Part shown: positions 8,835 through 17,865 of the stretch, piece after piece
Layout: every line of letters starts with the position of its first letter
Position numbering within the stretch: position 1 is the stretch's first letter
DNA from: Chloroflexota bacterium
Lineage (GTDB): Bacteria; Chloroflexota; Anaerolineae; Anaerolineales; UBA11579
Reading direction: 5' to 3'
DNA: 64,000 bases
NCBI GenBank assembly: GCA_013112575.1
Contig: JABFGG010000014.1
Location: 1-64,000 of the forward strand
Made by a program: the position numbers and the translations under genes
Notes under the pieces: model-generated
Seen by the model: only the letters and a program-made list of their open reading frames with translations
What the model was told of the DNA's origin: nothing
Databases searched by the model: none

Positions 8835-10325
8835 TCATCCCGCCTGAGAGCTGTGCTCCTTAGGATAACTCGGGATCTGCTCCACCTCACCCGCATGTGC
8901 GAACTGGGTACTAAACGCGAATTCGATCATCTCCACTAAAAACACGCGCAAGCCTACCAAAAAATATGCCCTCAAAACCTGCTTAAAGCGCTTTTCTTTG
9001 CTAAGCAGCATGCGCCATAGAGCTTTGGGTCGCAAGTGATAGAGGGCTTCGATCAGCTTCACGCCTGTAAACAACTGCCATGGTTTCATTTGTGGTGTAT
9101 TTATTACTTGGTTGCGGTAGGTCCACTTGCTCTGGTCCGGCTGCACGATTTGTTCCTTGCATGTGCGTAGCCCGTCGTGTGTCCAGAAATGTGGTGTCAG
9201 GTACACGGCGTTGAGCACATCCGCGTCCAGTTTATAGGTTTTGGTCAAAGTGCGCCACAGGGTAGTTGGCGTTTCATTTTCCAACCCGAAGATGATATTG
9301 ACCAGACTGACGATATCATGCTGGCGCAGCAAGCTAACGGCTTGTTTACTGATCTCATAAGGGTTGTTCTTGCGCACCTTTTTGACGGTGTTATCTTCCA
9401 AAGCCTCAATGCCCATCACGATGTTATCTACCCCGGCCTCTTTGTACAGCGGCAGGAACTCGGACTGTGCTACCACATCGGCAGCCGTCATATTGAGATT
9501 CAGTGAGATGCCCAGTTTGCGTTTCGCTAACTCTGCGAGTGCCAGGTGGGCTTGTTCGGGTTGGGCTGCAAAATTCTCGTCGGCCAGCCACACGATCTTG
9601 ACGCCATATTCTTTGACCAGCTTCTCGACCTCGTCGGCAAAGTTCTTGGCCGAGCGATGCCGCCATCTGCGCCAGAAAGCCCACTGCCCGCAGTACGTGC
9701 ATTTTAGCGTGCAACCGCGGCTGAACTGCATCCCGGCTGCCCGTCCAAATCCGAACAACTCGTAATGTTGCCAATCGACCAGTTCCCAGCCTGGCCGGTA
9801 ACTGTCCATGTCGGTGATGGGTGGCTGGGCCGGGTTAGTGCGTGCGTGCCCGCCATCTCGCCATGTGATGCCTTTGACCTCACACAGATCGGGATGGTCA
9901 CTGTCTAACTGTGCGCACAGCTCTAAAGCTGTCCGTTCGCCTTCACCTTGCACCACGATGTCGATATAGGGATGTTCTACCAAAATATCCTGTGCGGCAT
10001 ACGACGGGTACACTCCGCCATACACGATCAACATCTCTGGGAATTGTGCTTTGAGCGTTTGGCAGGTTTCCATCGCGGCAGGGTGGGCCGCTGTAGACCC
10101 TGTGTGTCCCACCATCAGCACGTCAGGCGGCTCCAATTTCAATCGGCTCACCAATTCAGCGTCACTCCAGCCATACACGTCATTGTCGACCAATTGCACC
10201 TTATGTCCGGCATCTAGCAATGGCCCACCGAGGAAAACCATGCCAAGCGGTATTTGGTAGCCCAGCCCCCAGCGGTTGGCGATGAACCTGCGTCGCGGGG
10301 TTAACAACACGATATTGAGTGACAT
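8835..10325 (-). CDS. B12-binding radical SAM protein, BchE-like
   Basis: 496 residues. An N-terminal cobalamin-binding-type domain (residues about 1-140, GHTGSTAAHP and VYGGVYPSY) is followed by a radical SAM core with C205, C209 and C212 in RGCTLKCTYCGQW. The segments QWAFWRRWRHR, WLADENF, GLENET and the late MKPWQLFTG resemble BchE, the anaerobic Mg-protoporphyrin monomethyl ester cyclase. However, no other tetrapyrrole or photosynthesis gene is nearby, so a different radical SAM methylation or cyclisation reaction is also possible. The ATG at 10325 was chosen because GGAGGT lies six bases upstream; a longer frame adds 23 residues without a ribosome site. It is oxygen-sensitive if typical of the family. 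Confidence 0.75.
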   Translation of the reverse strand: MSLNIVLLTPRRRFIANRWGLGYQIPLGMVFLGGPLLDAGHKVQLVDNDVYGWSDAELVSRLKLEPPDVLMVGHTGSTAAHPAAMETCQTLKAQFPEMLIVYGGVYPSYAAQDILVEHPYIDIVVQGEGERTALELCAQLDSDHPDLCEVKGITWRDGGHARTNPAQPPITDMDSYRPGWELVDWQHYELFGFGRAAGMQFSRGCTLKCTYCGQWAFWRRWRHRSAKNFADEVEKLVKEYGVKIVWLADENFAAQPEQAHLALAELAKRKLGISLNLNMTAADVVAQSEFLPLYKEAGVDNIVMGIEALEDNTVKKVRKNNPYEISKQAVSLLRQHDIVSLVNIIFGLENETPTTLWRTLTKTYKLDADVLNAVYLTPHFWTHDGLRTCKEQIVQPDQSKWTYRNQVINTPQMKPWQLFTGVKLIEALYHLRPKALWRMLLSKEKRFKQVLRAYFLVGLRVFLVEMIEFAFSTQFAHAGEVEQIPSYPKEHSSQAG

Positions 10326-10612
10326 GTCTACCTCCATAGTGTTTGGAAGAACTCTTTTATTAGGCCAATCGAACGGTGAACGTTCTACACCCACACTACA
10401 GAAGTATTTCTGCCAAAAGCTATCAGATTGCGTAATATTTCACAAATTAGCAACTTTTGGTTTAGAAAACGCAGCGCCCTTCTTGGAACCCCATCGGCTC
10501 CCCCCCCTCCAATCCGTACATTTGTCTATGCGTCTTGTCTAGACAAAACCCAATTATCGGGGATAATCTGCGGCGAAAATGCCTCGGCTTTCTTCTATTC
10601 AGGAGGTCACTT

Positions 10613-11578
10613 ATGTGGGCAAATGAGATTTTACGAAATGGGTTTTTACGTCTGGGGGTAATAAGCTTGCTTATCCTCACTGCCTGTAGCTCCAATGCTT
10701 CTGATCTAACAACAGTTGATCCAACACCAGCCACGGAGGGCTCATTTGAAATCATCGGCGGTACGGATGAACAATTGCGCCAATTGGTCACTCACATCAT
10801 GCATCCCAATTATTCTGGAGCAGTCAGGGATCTCAAGATGGAAATGTTCGTCGCCAGCTTGCCAGACCAAATGCCGCTAGACCTGCCACCTCCTACTGGT
10901 ACAACTCTGATTGGAAGCATAACCAAAAAGGGCCTGGACCAGGATCTAACTCAGGTGGTTTATGAATCGAGCAGCTCCGTGCAAGAAGTAAAGGCTTTTT
11001 TTGATGCTGAGTTGCCAGAACTGGGATTTGTACCTTGGGAGCGCCAGGCCTCAGGCTTTGTCCACGATCCCGGCCAATCCTATTGCCGTACATCCGATGA
11101 GCTTCATCTGATCTTATTAGTTTCAGATGCCGATCCAAATACACATGGAAACAAAACTGAGTTTCAGATACATATTCGGGCTGACTCACGGTATTCCCCT
11201 TGCGACCCTGACAACAGCGAAATGTATGCTGACCCACAGGCATCTTCTATCCCTAAACTGCTGTCCCCACCCGGCGCAGTCATTCAAGAGGGGGGCAGTG
11301 GATGTGAAGGAAATGGTGGCAACTGTAGCACCAATGCCCATTCCTATGTATTGCTTGAAGCGGATCAAGACTTTAAGGATTTAGCCGTCTTTTACGCAGC
11401 ACAACTTGAAGCAGCCGGCTGGCAGATCGACCAGCAAAGCCATAACGAGCTGGGCTCCTGGATGTCCTGGGATTTGTCGAATGAATATGGTGACCCGATG
11501 GCCGGCATATTGCTGGTCGTCCCCGGGCCTAATTATCCACAGGTGAAATTTGTCTTCGTGCGCTTCGACCCGAAATAA
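10613..11578 (+). CDS. Hypothetical lipoprotein, tandem copy 1
   Basis: 321 residues starting at an ATG five bases after AGGAGGT (10601-10607), which overrules a longer frame from 10535. A signal sequence ends in the lipobox LTAC, so it is predicted to be lipid-anchored outside the cytoplasmic membrane. The mature part has two similar modules: a middle one ending in VKAFFDAELPELGF and a C-terminal one ending in LAVFYAAQLEAAGW, joined by a Gly/Cys-containing linker (GGSGCEGNGGNC). Strongly related to the next gene over its whole length. I do not recognise a characterised family. A periplasmic binding or structural role is only a guess. Confidence 0.65.
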   Translation: MWANEILRNGFLRLGVISLLILTACSSNASDLTTVDPTPATEGSFEIIGGTDEQLRQLVTHIMHPNYSGAVRDLKMEMFVASLPDQMPLDLPPPTGTTLIGSITKKGLDQDLTQVVYESSSSVQEVKAFFDAELPELGFVPWERQASGFVHDPGQSYCRTSDELHLILLVSDADPNTHGNKTEFQIHIRADSRYSPCDPDNSEMYADPQASSIPKLLSPPGAVIQEGGSGCEGNGGNCSTNAHSYVLLEADQDFKDLAVFYAAQLEAAGWQIDQQSHNELGSWMSWDLSNEYGDPMAGILLVVPGPNYPQVKFVFVRFDPK

Positions 11579-11725
11579 GCGCAGGGTTGTGATTTGATGT
11601 CTACCCATGTCTCACAAAAGCTTCGCTTTAGCAAACTCAAAACCGTTAGGGCAAAATTCCACAAAGCTCACTTGCTTTTAGTGCGATAGGAATTTTGGAC
11701 GTTTGCAGTATTCAGGAGGTTCTTG

Positions 11726-12700
11726 ATGTACGTGAAAATGTTTTTGCGAAAACAGCTCCTATCCTTAGGCTTGATAGCCACGCTCGTTCTGGCTGCCTGT
11801 AGCTCCAATGCTCCCGACCCAACTGCTATCGATCCAACGCCGCCCGCTGAAGGCTCATTCGAAGTCATCGGCGGCACGGATGAACAACTAGTCGAGCTCG
11901 TCACGCGTCTTATGTCACCTTATTACCCAGGAGCCCCCACAGATACCCAGGTGGAGTTGTTCGTGGGAACTCTACCAGATCAATTAGCATTTGAAATACC
12001 GCTCCCCACAGACACCAGGTTGATCGGCAGCATGACGACGATTGGCCGCAACCAAAACTTCACTCAGGTAGTTATGCAAAGTGCTGCCTCACTACAGGAA
12101 GTCAACGATTTTTATGATGCTGAGTTGGCAGATCTGGGGTTTGCCTCTCAAGAGCAGCCAGCTTCAGGCTTTGTGCCGCAGTCTCCCAATTGGTATTGCA
12201 GCGAAGCTAATGATCTCTTTCTACAGCTATTGGTTGCAGAGGATGCTCGCACGGCTTCAAATACAGGTACAGAAATTCAGCTTCACATCCAGGCTGACCT
12301 GGAATATTCTCCTTGCAGCATGGAAAATCAGCAAGCCGTAGCCAATATGCCGACTCCCTTATTGCCTGCGCTGAGCCCCCCTCCAGGCAGTGTGATGCGC
12401 GACACTGGCGGTGGAGGCTGTGGTGGTGGGGGAGGCGGCGGTGGTTGTGGGACCACCACATATACCCACACCATGCTTGAAGCCGAACAAAGTCTCAAAG
12501 AATTGTCAGATTATTTCAGTGTCCAACTGTTGGATGCGGGTTGGGAAATTGACGAAGAAAGTCACACAGAGATGGTCTCACAGGTTTCATGGGACCTGTC
12601 GAACCAGGACAATGAACCCATGCGCGGCATGCTGCTGGTGATCCCAGGTCCTAATTACCCGGACACGAAGTTTATCTATTTGTATGTCAATCTCAAATAG
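11726..12700 (+). CDS. Hypothetical lipoprotein, tandem copy 2, glycine-expanded linker
   Basis: 324 residues from an ATG five bases after AGGAGGT. Lipobox LAAC after a hydrophobic signal. Same plan as the upstream copy: an EGSFEVIGGTDEQL start, a VNDFYDAELADLGF module, YSPC, then LSDYFSVQLLDAGW and a PGPNYP end. The linker between modules (12405-12450) is an almost pure glycine run with two cysteines, longer than in copy 1, as expected from slippage on GGTGG-like repeats. Even the leader ATTCAGGAGGT is shared, so the duplication included the ribosome site. No function can be assigned. Confidence 0.65.
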   Translation: MYVKMFLRKQLLSLGLIATLVLAACSSNAPDPTAIDPTPPAEGSFEVIGGTDEQLVELVTRLMSPYYPGAPTDTQVELFVGTLPDQLAFEIPLPTDTRLIGSMTTIGRNQNFTQVVMQSAASLQEVNDFYDAELADLGFASQEQPASGFVPQSPNWYCSEANDLFLQLLVAEDARTASNTGTEIQLHIQADLEYSPCSMENQQAVANMPTPLLPALSPPPGSVMRDTGGGGCGGGGGGGGCGTTTYTHTMLEAEQSLKELSDYFSVQLLDAGWEIDEESHTEMVSQVSWDLSNQDNEPMRGMLLVIPGPNYPDTKFIYLYVNLK

Positions 12701-12761
12701 AGGTCTGGTGTACATATAGCAAACTATTGCTAATCTAATTAATTCACATAGATGTTTTGGG

Positions 12762-12813
12762 TAGGAGGCAAGGGCAAGCGTAGCTCGGACAATGCTTTGC
12801 CTTTGCCCTCCTA
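12762..12813. terminator. Imperfect long hairpin between convergent genes
   Basis: The arms TAGGAGG-CAAGGGCAA and TTTGCCCTCCTA pair with a few bulges around an approximately 20-base loop. It lies between the lipoprotein gene and an oppositely transcribed small gene, so it could end transcription from either side. It also resembles the palindromes beginning GTAGG seen elsewhere in the window. Confidence 0.4.
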
Positions 12814-12833
12814 GTTACTTGTAAAAGTGAGGA

Positions 12834-13022
12834 TCACTTACTCAGGCTCCGTAAAGCCTGCATCTTCCGCCATTGATAAACAACAATCCCTATCAGCACC
12901 AGAGTAAATAGCGGCCAGATAACTACAAATATCCACACATTGATGGCTTTGTAACTGATTCCCAGCAATCCCGCGCCCCACACCAGGAGTACAACACAGG
13001 CATCAAATATTATTTCGATCAT
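12834..13022 (-). CDS. Small hypothetical membrane protein
   Basis: About 62 residues from the ATG at 13022; a GTG at 13040 would add six. Two hydrophobic segments (FDACVVLLVWGAGLLGI and VWIFVVIWPLFTLVLIGIVVY) are followed by a short basic tail. No family is recognised and the ribosome site is weak. Convergent with the second lipoprotein gene. Kept because the hydrophobic pattern is well ordered and nothing better occupies this stretch. Confidence 0.4.
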   Translation of the reverse strand: MIEIIFDACVVLLVWGAGLLGISYKAINVWIFVVIWPLFTLVLIGIVVYQWRKMQALRSLSK

Positions 13023-13140
13023 GGTATCTCTATCATGCACGAAAGAACTTCCATATCAACTACTTGGGTACCTGATTCACAGCACCTGAAGAAAGTAATG
13101 GCCTTGATACTCGCCCGATCTCTAAAGTAACCCGGCCTAG

Positions 13141-13160
13141 GGGCGCACTGTGGTGCGCCC
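13141..13160. repeat. Short GC-rich intergenic palindrome
   Basis: Perfect 8-bp arms GGGCGCAC / GTGCGCCC around TGTG, preceded by CCTAG. It lies between two divergent genes and is not followed by a T-run, so it is not an obvious terminator. It resembles the palindromes at 59422 and 61747, which share the GGGGCG core. Confidence 0.5.
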
Positions 13161-13274
13161 GTGTGAGAAACTCATTTAATTTGTTACTCTTACTTTGGCA
13201 TGCTTCATATCAGTGTTCTTTTCTAGCGATATAATCATTTCTGCACGGCTTCTTTGCTATATTGGCGGTAACGG

Positions 13275-13682
13275 ATGAAGATGGTTAATACGATTTCCCC
13301 AACCATGTTAGCTCCCTGTAGCATGAACTGCTGGGTGTGTTATGTTCATTTGAAGAAGAAAAAACCCTGTCTTGGATGTCACGGACAGGATGATGCTAAA
13401 CCTCAACATTGTCGCAAATGTGAGATCAAAGATTGCACGCAGGAGCAGGGTATAAATTTTTGTTACGATTGTTCCTCTTTCCCCTGTACCCGCATAAAGC
13501 GCCTTGATAAAAGTTACCGCCAGAGATACCAGGTCAGCCTGATCGACAATGCCACCAAGCTGAAAGCCGTTGGTGCAAAGCAGTTTCTAATTGAGGAAAG
13601 GGAAAAATGGAACGGCACGGATTGTGGTGGTGTCATTTCCCTACACGATCGTTTTTGTTCAGAATGTGGGCAGGAAGTATAG
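13275..13682 (+). CDS. DUF3795-type cysteine-rich protein
   Basis: 135 residues with many cysteines: APCSMNCWVCY, PCLGCHG, HCRKCEIKDC, FCYDCSSFPC and a final FCSECG. The opening APCxMNCxxC and following CxGC match DUF3795-like proteins, thought to bind zinc or an iron-sulfur cluster; the ligand is unproven. Two Met codons stand close together at the start; the first, at 13275, is used. It stands alone between divergent and unrelated neighbours. Function unknown. Confidence 0.7.
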   Translation: MKMVNTISPTMLAPCSMNCWVCYVHLKKKKPCLGCHGQDDAKPQHCRKCEIKDCTQEQGINFCYDCSSFPCTRIKRLDKSYRQRYQVSLIDNATKLKAVGAKQFLIEEREKWNGTDCGGVISLHDRFCSECGQEV

Positions 13683-13819
13683 GGATTTCTAGAGAGCACT
13701 GATGCATTCTACTCTTAGACGATGCTTCGCCACCCGCCCTGCTATTTCGCTTAACCCCATCCGTCTTCATTCAACCTCAAATCCCCCCGACGCGTACCTC
13801 TTTTTTTCTATATGCGGCG

Positions 13820-13864
13820 AAGAGTTTGCGGAGTCAAACGCTTAGTTTGACTCCGCAAACTCTT
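13820..13864. repeat. 20-bp perfect inverted repeat with 5-base loop
   Basis: Left arm 13820-13839 (AAGAGTTTGCGGAGTCAAAC), loop GCTTA, right arm 13845-13864 exactly complementary. Such a stem could terminate transcription or be the end of a mobile element, since a decayed transposase lies 125 bases away. No T-run of the usual length follows on either strand. Confidence 0.65.
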
Positions 13865-13989
13865 AAAATATACCTGCCTCTAGCAGGTACATTAAGGGTA
13901 CATTAATTGTCCCTTTTAAGCACTTTTTGCCACCCACTAACTCCACATATACTGCTTCCTTTGTCATTGCCCCCCACATCTGGGAGTGG

Positions 13990-14280
13990 CTAAAAGCAAG
14001 TAGCTGCAAAGTCGGACAAGCCAAAATTGTGTTCAGGGAAGTTTCGCTTTGTGAGTTTTCTTTGGTTATGACAATATACAAAGATCGACAAAGCGTTTCT
14101 GAAAGCCTTGTAGCTTATAGAGAAACCCCGACTACGATGAGCTAAACGGCGCAGATAATTCCGTAGATCCGCATTGCCTCCTTCAACTGCAAAGGTTTGA
14201 CTCTTGCTGTTGAGCGCTAGATGTTTGGCCGGGCTGTAGTCCAGTAGTGTATAGGAGGATAAGCCATATCATCGACTTCG
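13990..14280 (-). pseudogene. Decayed DDE-type transposase, C-terminal remnant (IS1-like, tentative)
   Basis: Reading the minus strand gives a frame with TFAVEGGNADLRNYLRRLAH then RSRGFSISYKAFRNALSIFVYCHN and a TAG stop at 13990. This resembles the C-terminal VEGxNxxLRxYLxRLxRR region of IS1-like transposases. An EVDDMAY segment upstream lies in another frame, so there is at least one frameshift near 14262. The N-terminal half is missing: the galactokinase gene ends 13 bases further on. No inverted terminal repeats of an intact element were found. Confidence 0.6.
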
Positions 14281-14292
14281 TCTCCACCTAGT

Positions 14293-15438
14293 TCACCACT
14301 CCCGAATATAGCTGGTGCCGGCGCTGGCCTCACTGATATAGATACTGGCTTCCAATCCGGTTTTTTCTTCGTAGCACTGGCGCGTTTCTTCTACGAATTG
14401 CTCAACTTCTTCTGTCTGCACCAAAGCAACTGCAGAGCCGCCGAAGCCGCCGCCGGTCATGCGGGCGCCATAGCAGCCCTCCTGCCCTTGAGCACACTCA
14501 ACCATCCTATCCAATTCAACGGTCGAGATCTCGAAATCATCGCGCATGCTGACGTGACTGGCATTCATGAGTTCGCCGAGTTTGACTGCATCTCCTTTGC
14601 GCATGGCTTCGGCAGCATCGAGGGTGCGGTCATTTTCGGTGATCACGTGGCGGGCGCGCATACGGGACAGATCCTCTAACTCGTGTTGGCGAGCCTGGAA
14701 AGCCTCCAAAGAGACATCACGAAGTGCCGGCACGCCAAAATAAGCGGCCACCTGCTCACACTGTTCGCGGCGTTCATTGTATTTAGAATCAACCAGGCCG
14801 CGGCGGGTGCTAGTGTCAAGCACAACCACTACCGTTCCGTCAGGCAACGGGACGGATTGGGTATCCAGGGAGCGGCAATCGATCAGCAGCGCGTGTCCGG
14901 TTTCTCCCACAGCTGAGATCATCTGGTCCATAATGCCGGATTTCATGCCCACCCATTCGTTCTCTGCTTTTTGGGAAAGCAGCGCCATTTCTTTGGGCTG
15001 CCAGGGGATGTCTGAGATAGCGGCAAAAGCCTGTGCAGTGGCCAGCTCAATGGCTGCGGAGGAGGACAAGCCCGCGCCCATGGGGATATCACTGCCAATG
15101 ACACCCTGCCAGTCCGTAAGCTGATGGCCTGCTTCCTGGAGTTTTGCTGCGACCCCTTTTACATACTCTATCCAGCCCGCATCGGTATGGGAAAGGTCGC
15201 TGAGATCAAAGGTTTGAGTTTCGTCAAAAGCCAGGCTATAAGCCGTTACTTCGCTCCCCGTGACAGGCTGCAAGGCGATCCATATGGCGCGGTTGATGGC
15301 CATGGGCAATACAAAGCCGTCGTTGTAGTCGGTGTGTTCACCGATGAGGTTGACGCGCCCGGGCGACTGAACCAATATCTCTGCTGAAGTACCGAATTGT
15401 TGTTCAAAGGCTTCTAAGACATCCTGTTGAATAGCCAT
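14293..15438 (-). CDS. galK: Galactokinase
   Basis: 381 residues, the usual length for GalK. It phosphorylates alpha-D-galactose at C1 with ATP, the entry step of the Leloir pathway. Seen: the galactokinase signature GRVNLIGEHTDYND (residues 27-40), the GHMP ATP loop MGAGLSSSAA (120-129) and the C-terminal MTGGGFGG motif. ATG start with AGGAAA upstream. Last gene of the galactoside operon, 13 bases behind melA. Downstream is transposase debris rather than a clear terminator. Confidence 0.95.
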   Translation of the reverse strand: MAIQQDVLEAFEQQFGTSAEILVQSPGRVNLIGEHTDYNDGFVLPMAINRAIWIALQPVTGSEVTAYSLAFDETQTFDLSDLSHTDAGWIEYVKGVAAKLQEAGHQLTDWQGVIGSDIPMGAGLSSSAAIELATAQAFAAISDIPWQPKEMALLSQKAENEWVGMKSGIMDQMISAVGETGHALLIDCRSLDTQSVPLPDGTVVVVLDTSTRRGLVDSKYNERREQCEQVAAYFGVPALRDVSLEAFQARQHELEDLSRMRARHVITENDRTLDAAEAMRKGDAVKLGELMNASHVSMRDDFEISTVELDRMVECAQGQEGCYGARMTGGGFGGSAVALVQTEEVEQFVEETRQCYEEKTGLEASIYISEASAGTSYIREW

Positions 15439-15451
15439 AGCTTTCCTCGTG

Positions 15452-16768
15452 CTAATGGTAGTCTGGCAACCAGTCGCCGTGAGCTTCGATCAAATCGTCC
15501 ACAAGCTTCCAGATCTGGTCGAGGTCCAGCTCGGCGGCGGTATGCGGGTCCAGCATGGCGGCGTGATAAATGGCATCGCGCTTGTGGCTCAGTGCCGCTT
15601 CTATGGTCAAGGCCTGAACATTAATATTGGTTTGCATCAATGCTGCTAAATGAGTGGGCAATAACCCAACGGGGGTGGGCTGAATGCCGTTCCCGTCAAC
15701 AACACAGGGGACTTCTACACAGCACTCTGCGGGCAGGTTGTCGATCAGGCCATTGTTCATCACGTTGGTGTAAACGGTGCGGGGCGTATTGGTTTCTATG
15801 CTGTGCACGATCAGCGGGCCGTACTCGCGGCTACGCGTGATGTCAACAGCGGCGTCATCAGCTTCGTATTGGTCTCGCAATTCTTCCCATTCATCGATCT
15901 GTTTTTGTGAGCGCTGTAAGTATTCATCCAATGGGATTTGAAATTCCTCGATCAGATCAGGACGATCGCGCTTGATGAACCAGGGTACATACTCACTGAA
16001 ATGCTCACTCGACTCTGTCACGAAATAACCGAGGCGCTTGAACATCTCGTAACGGACATGGTCGATCATGCCGGTTTCTTCACGTAAGGGCCATTGTCCC
16101 TTTTGCATGAACTTATTGAGCTTTGGATACAAGTCTTGCCCATTGCGCTCCAGCCGCAGGAAGAAGGCCACATGGTTGATACCTGCAGCCAGGTAATCGA
16201 TCTCATCCTTGGGTACGTTGAGGTCACTGGCTAATTCCGAAATGGTGTTCGGCACGCTGTGACAGAGGCCATAGGTCTTGACCGGCGAGGCTTGATTTAG
16301 CGCCCAACAATTGATGGCCATGGGATTGACGTAATTTAGGAAAAGGGCTTCAGGGCAAAGCTCTTCCATATCCCTGACAATGTCGAGCAGCACGGGGATG
16401 GTGCGCAGCCCGCGCATGATGCCGCCAATACCCAGCGTGTCGCCGATGGTCTGGCGCAGACCATATTTCCTGGGGATCTCGAAATCGAAGACCGTGGCTG
16501 GCTCATAGCCCCCGACCTGGATGGTGCAGAACACGTAATCGGCTCCAGCCAGTGCTTTCCTGCGGTCGGTGGTGGTGAGTATCTCGGGTTCAATGTTCAG
16601 GGAGTTTGCGATCTTATGGGCCACGATCTCCGAGGTTCTTAAACGGTTCTCATCAATGTCATGCAATGCAATCGTGGAAGCGGCTAACTCTGGAAAACTG
16701 AGGATGTCGCCTAACAAATTCTTGGTGAAGACTGTGCTACCAGCGCCAATAAAAGTGATCTTAGGCAT
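15452..16768 (-). CDS. melA: Alpha-galactosidase, GH family 4 (MelA-like)
   Basis: 438 residues, close in plan to enterobacterial MelA. GH4 enzymes hydrolyse alpha-galactosides such as melibiose by an NAD+- and Mn2+-dependent redox elimination. Seen: N-terminal nucleotide-binding GAGS (8-11), acidic HDID, NYVNPM (145-150), metal-binding CHSV (169-172) and GINH (196-199), and a YVTE-type FVTESSEHFSEY block. The C-terminal AALMQTNINVQ and DPHTAAELDLD blocks are also MelA-like. It is cytoplasmic, so substrates must be imported intact by the operon's ABC transporter. Nine bases behind galT. Confidence 0.9.
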   Translation of the reverse strand: MPKITFIGAGSTVFTKNLLGDILSFPELAASTIALHDIDENRLRTSEIVAHKIANSLNIEPEILTTTDRRKALAGADYVFCTIQVGGYEPATVFDFEIPRKYGLRQTIGDTLGIGGIMRGLRTIPVLLDIVRDMEELCPEALFLNYVNPMAINCWALNQASPVKTYGLCHSVPNTISELASDLNVPKDEIDYLAAGINHVAFFLRLERNGQDLYPKLNKFMQKGQWPLREETGMIDHVRYEMFKRLGYFVTESSEHFSEYVPWFIKRDRPDLIEEFQIPLDEYLQRSQKQIDEWEELRDQYEADDAAVDITRSREYGPLIVHSIETNTPRTVYTNVMNNGLIDNLPAECCVEVPCVVDGNGIQPTPVGLLPTHLAALMQTNINVQALTIEAALSHKRDAIYHAAMLDPHTAAELDLDQIWKLVDDLIEAHGDWLPDYH

Positions 16769-16777
16769 TGGATTTAC

Positions 16778-17824
16778 TTAGCTCCGATTTTCTTTAAAAT
16801 GTGTATCAGGCAGGGCCTGCAAACGTTGGGCAGCTTGCTCTGCGGTCAGGTCGCGCTGGGCTTCAGCCATCATTTCATAACCGACCATGAATTTCCTGAC
16901 AGTGGCTGAGCGCAACAAGGGCGGGTAGAAATGTGCATGCAACTGCCAATGGGCATAATCCCCCTCATCTGTGGGCGCACCATGCCAGCCCATGGAATAG
17001 GGGAAAGAAACTTCGAAGAGGTTGTCATAGCGAGTCAATAGTCTTTTGAGGATACCTGCTAGGTTGTTTCGTTCGTTATCTTCGAGGTCGGGTAAACGAA
17101 ATACGTGCCGTTTGGGCATCAGTAGGGTTTCAAACGGCCAAACCGCCCAATAGGGCACGACCACCAGCCAATCGTCATTCTCCACAACAATACGCTCGCC
17201 TTGCTCTTGTTCCAAAGCCAGGTAATCCAAAAGGAGTGGGGAGCCCTGTTCTGTGTAGTAAGCCCGTTGGTGTTCATTTTCTTTGCGGGCTTCATTGGGT
17301 AATTTGTCTTGCGCCCAGACCTGGCCGTGGGGGTGCGGGTTGGAGGCCCCCATCATTTGCCCCTTGTTCTCAAAGACCTGTACCCAGGGATATTCAGCTC
17401 CCAGATCGGCGATCTGCTCTGCCCAAACGTCGATAACATCTCGTAATTCATCTAGAGGCATTTCGGGCAGGGTCAGGTCGTGCCGTGGGGAAAAGCAGAT
17501 CACGCGGCTGGTGCCGCGCTGGCTTTCGGTGCGTAAAAGGCTGTCCTCCGGCTGAGTATATTCAGGGGTATCCTGCAAAAGCGCGGCGAAGTCATTTTCA
17601 AAGACATAGGTATCTTCGTACTTTGGATTCTCTTTGCCACCTGCACGCGCATTCCCCGGACACAGATAACATTCAGGCTCATAGACGGGGCGTTGCTCGA
17701 TAGGCGTCTTTTCCACTTTGCCCTGCCAGGGGCGTTTGGTGCGGTGCGGAGACACAAAGACCCATTCGCCCGTGAGGGGATTGAAGCGCCGGTGTGGGTG
17801 TTCTACGGGGTCGAACCTGGACAT
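16778..17824 (-). CDS. galT: Galactose-1-phosphate uridylyltransferase
   Basis: 348 residues. Transfers UMP from UDP-glucose to galactose-1-phosphate. Seen with numbering equal to the E. coli enzyme: zinc ligands C52 and C55 (ECYLC), H115 and H164, and nucleophile H166 in NPHPHGQ. Ribosome site AAGGAA before the ATG. Lies between the beta-galactosidase and alpha-galactosidase genes. The partner epimerase GalE is not in this window and must be encoded elsewhere for a complete pathway. Confidence 0.95.
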   Translation of the reverse strand: MSRFDPVEHPHRRFNPLTGEWVFVSPHRTKRPWQGKVEKTPIEQRPVYEPECYLCPGNARAGGKENPKYEDTYVFENDFAALLQDTPEYTQPEDSLLRTESQRGTSRVICFSPRHDLTLPEMPLDELRDVIDVWAEQIADLGAEYPWVQVFENKGQMMGASNPHPHGQVWAQDKLPNEARKENEHQRAYYTEQGSPLLLDYLALEQEQGERIVVENDDWLVVVPYWAVWPFETLLMPKRHVFRLPDLEDNERNNLAGILKRLLTRYDNLFEVSFPYSMGWHGAPTDEGDYAHWQLHAHFYPPLLRSATVRKFMVGYEMMAEAQRDLTAEQAAQRLQALPDTHFKENRS

Positions 17825-17865
17825 CGTTATTCCTTAGAGGCCGCGTACATGACACACCAGTTGAA

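Noticed and set aside
10535..10612. 26-codon upstream extension of the first lipoprotein
   Set aside because: AGGAGGT lies just before the inner ATG, and the extension would ruin the signal peptide.
12405..12450. Possible tandem repeat or CRISPR-like array
   Set aside because: It is a glycine-coding low-complexity run inside a lipoprotein gene, without repeat-spacer structure.
13863..14081. 72-codon frame on the minus strand
   Set aside because: It overlaps the transposase remnant in another frame and has no family features.
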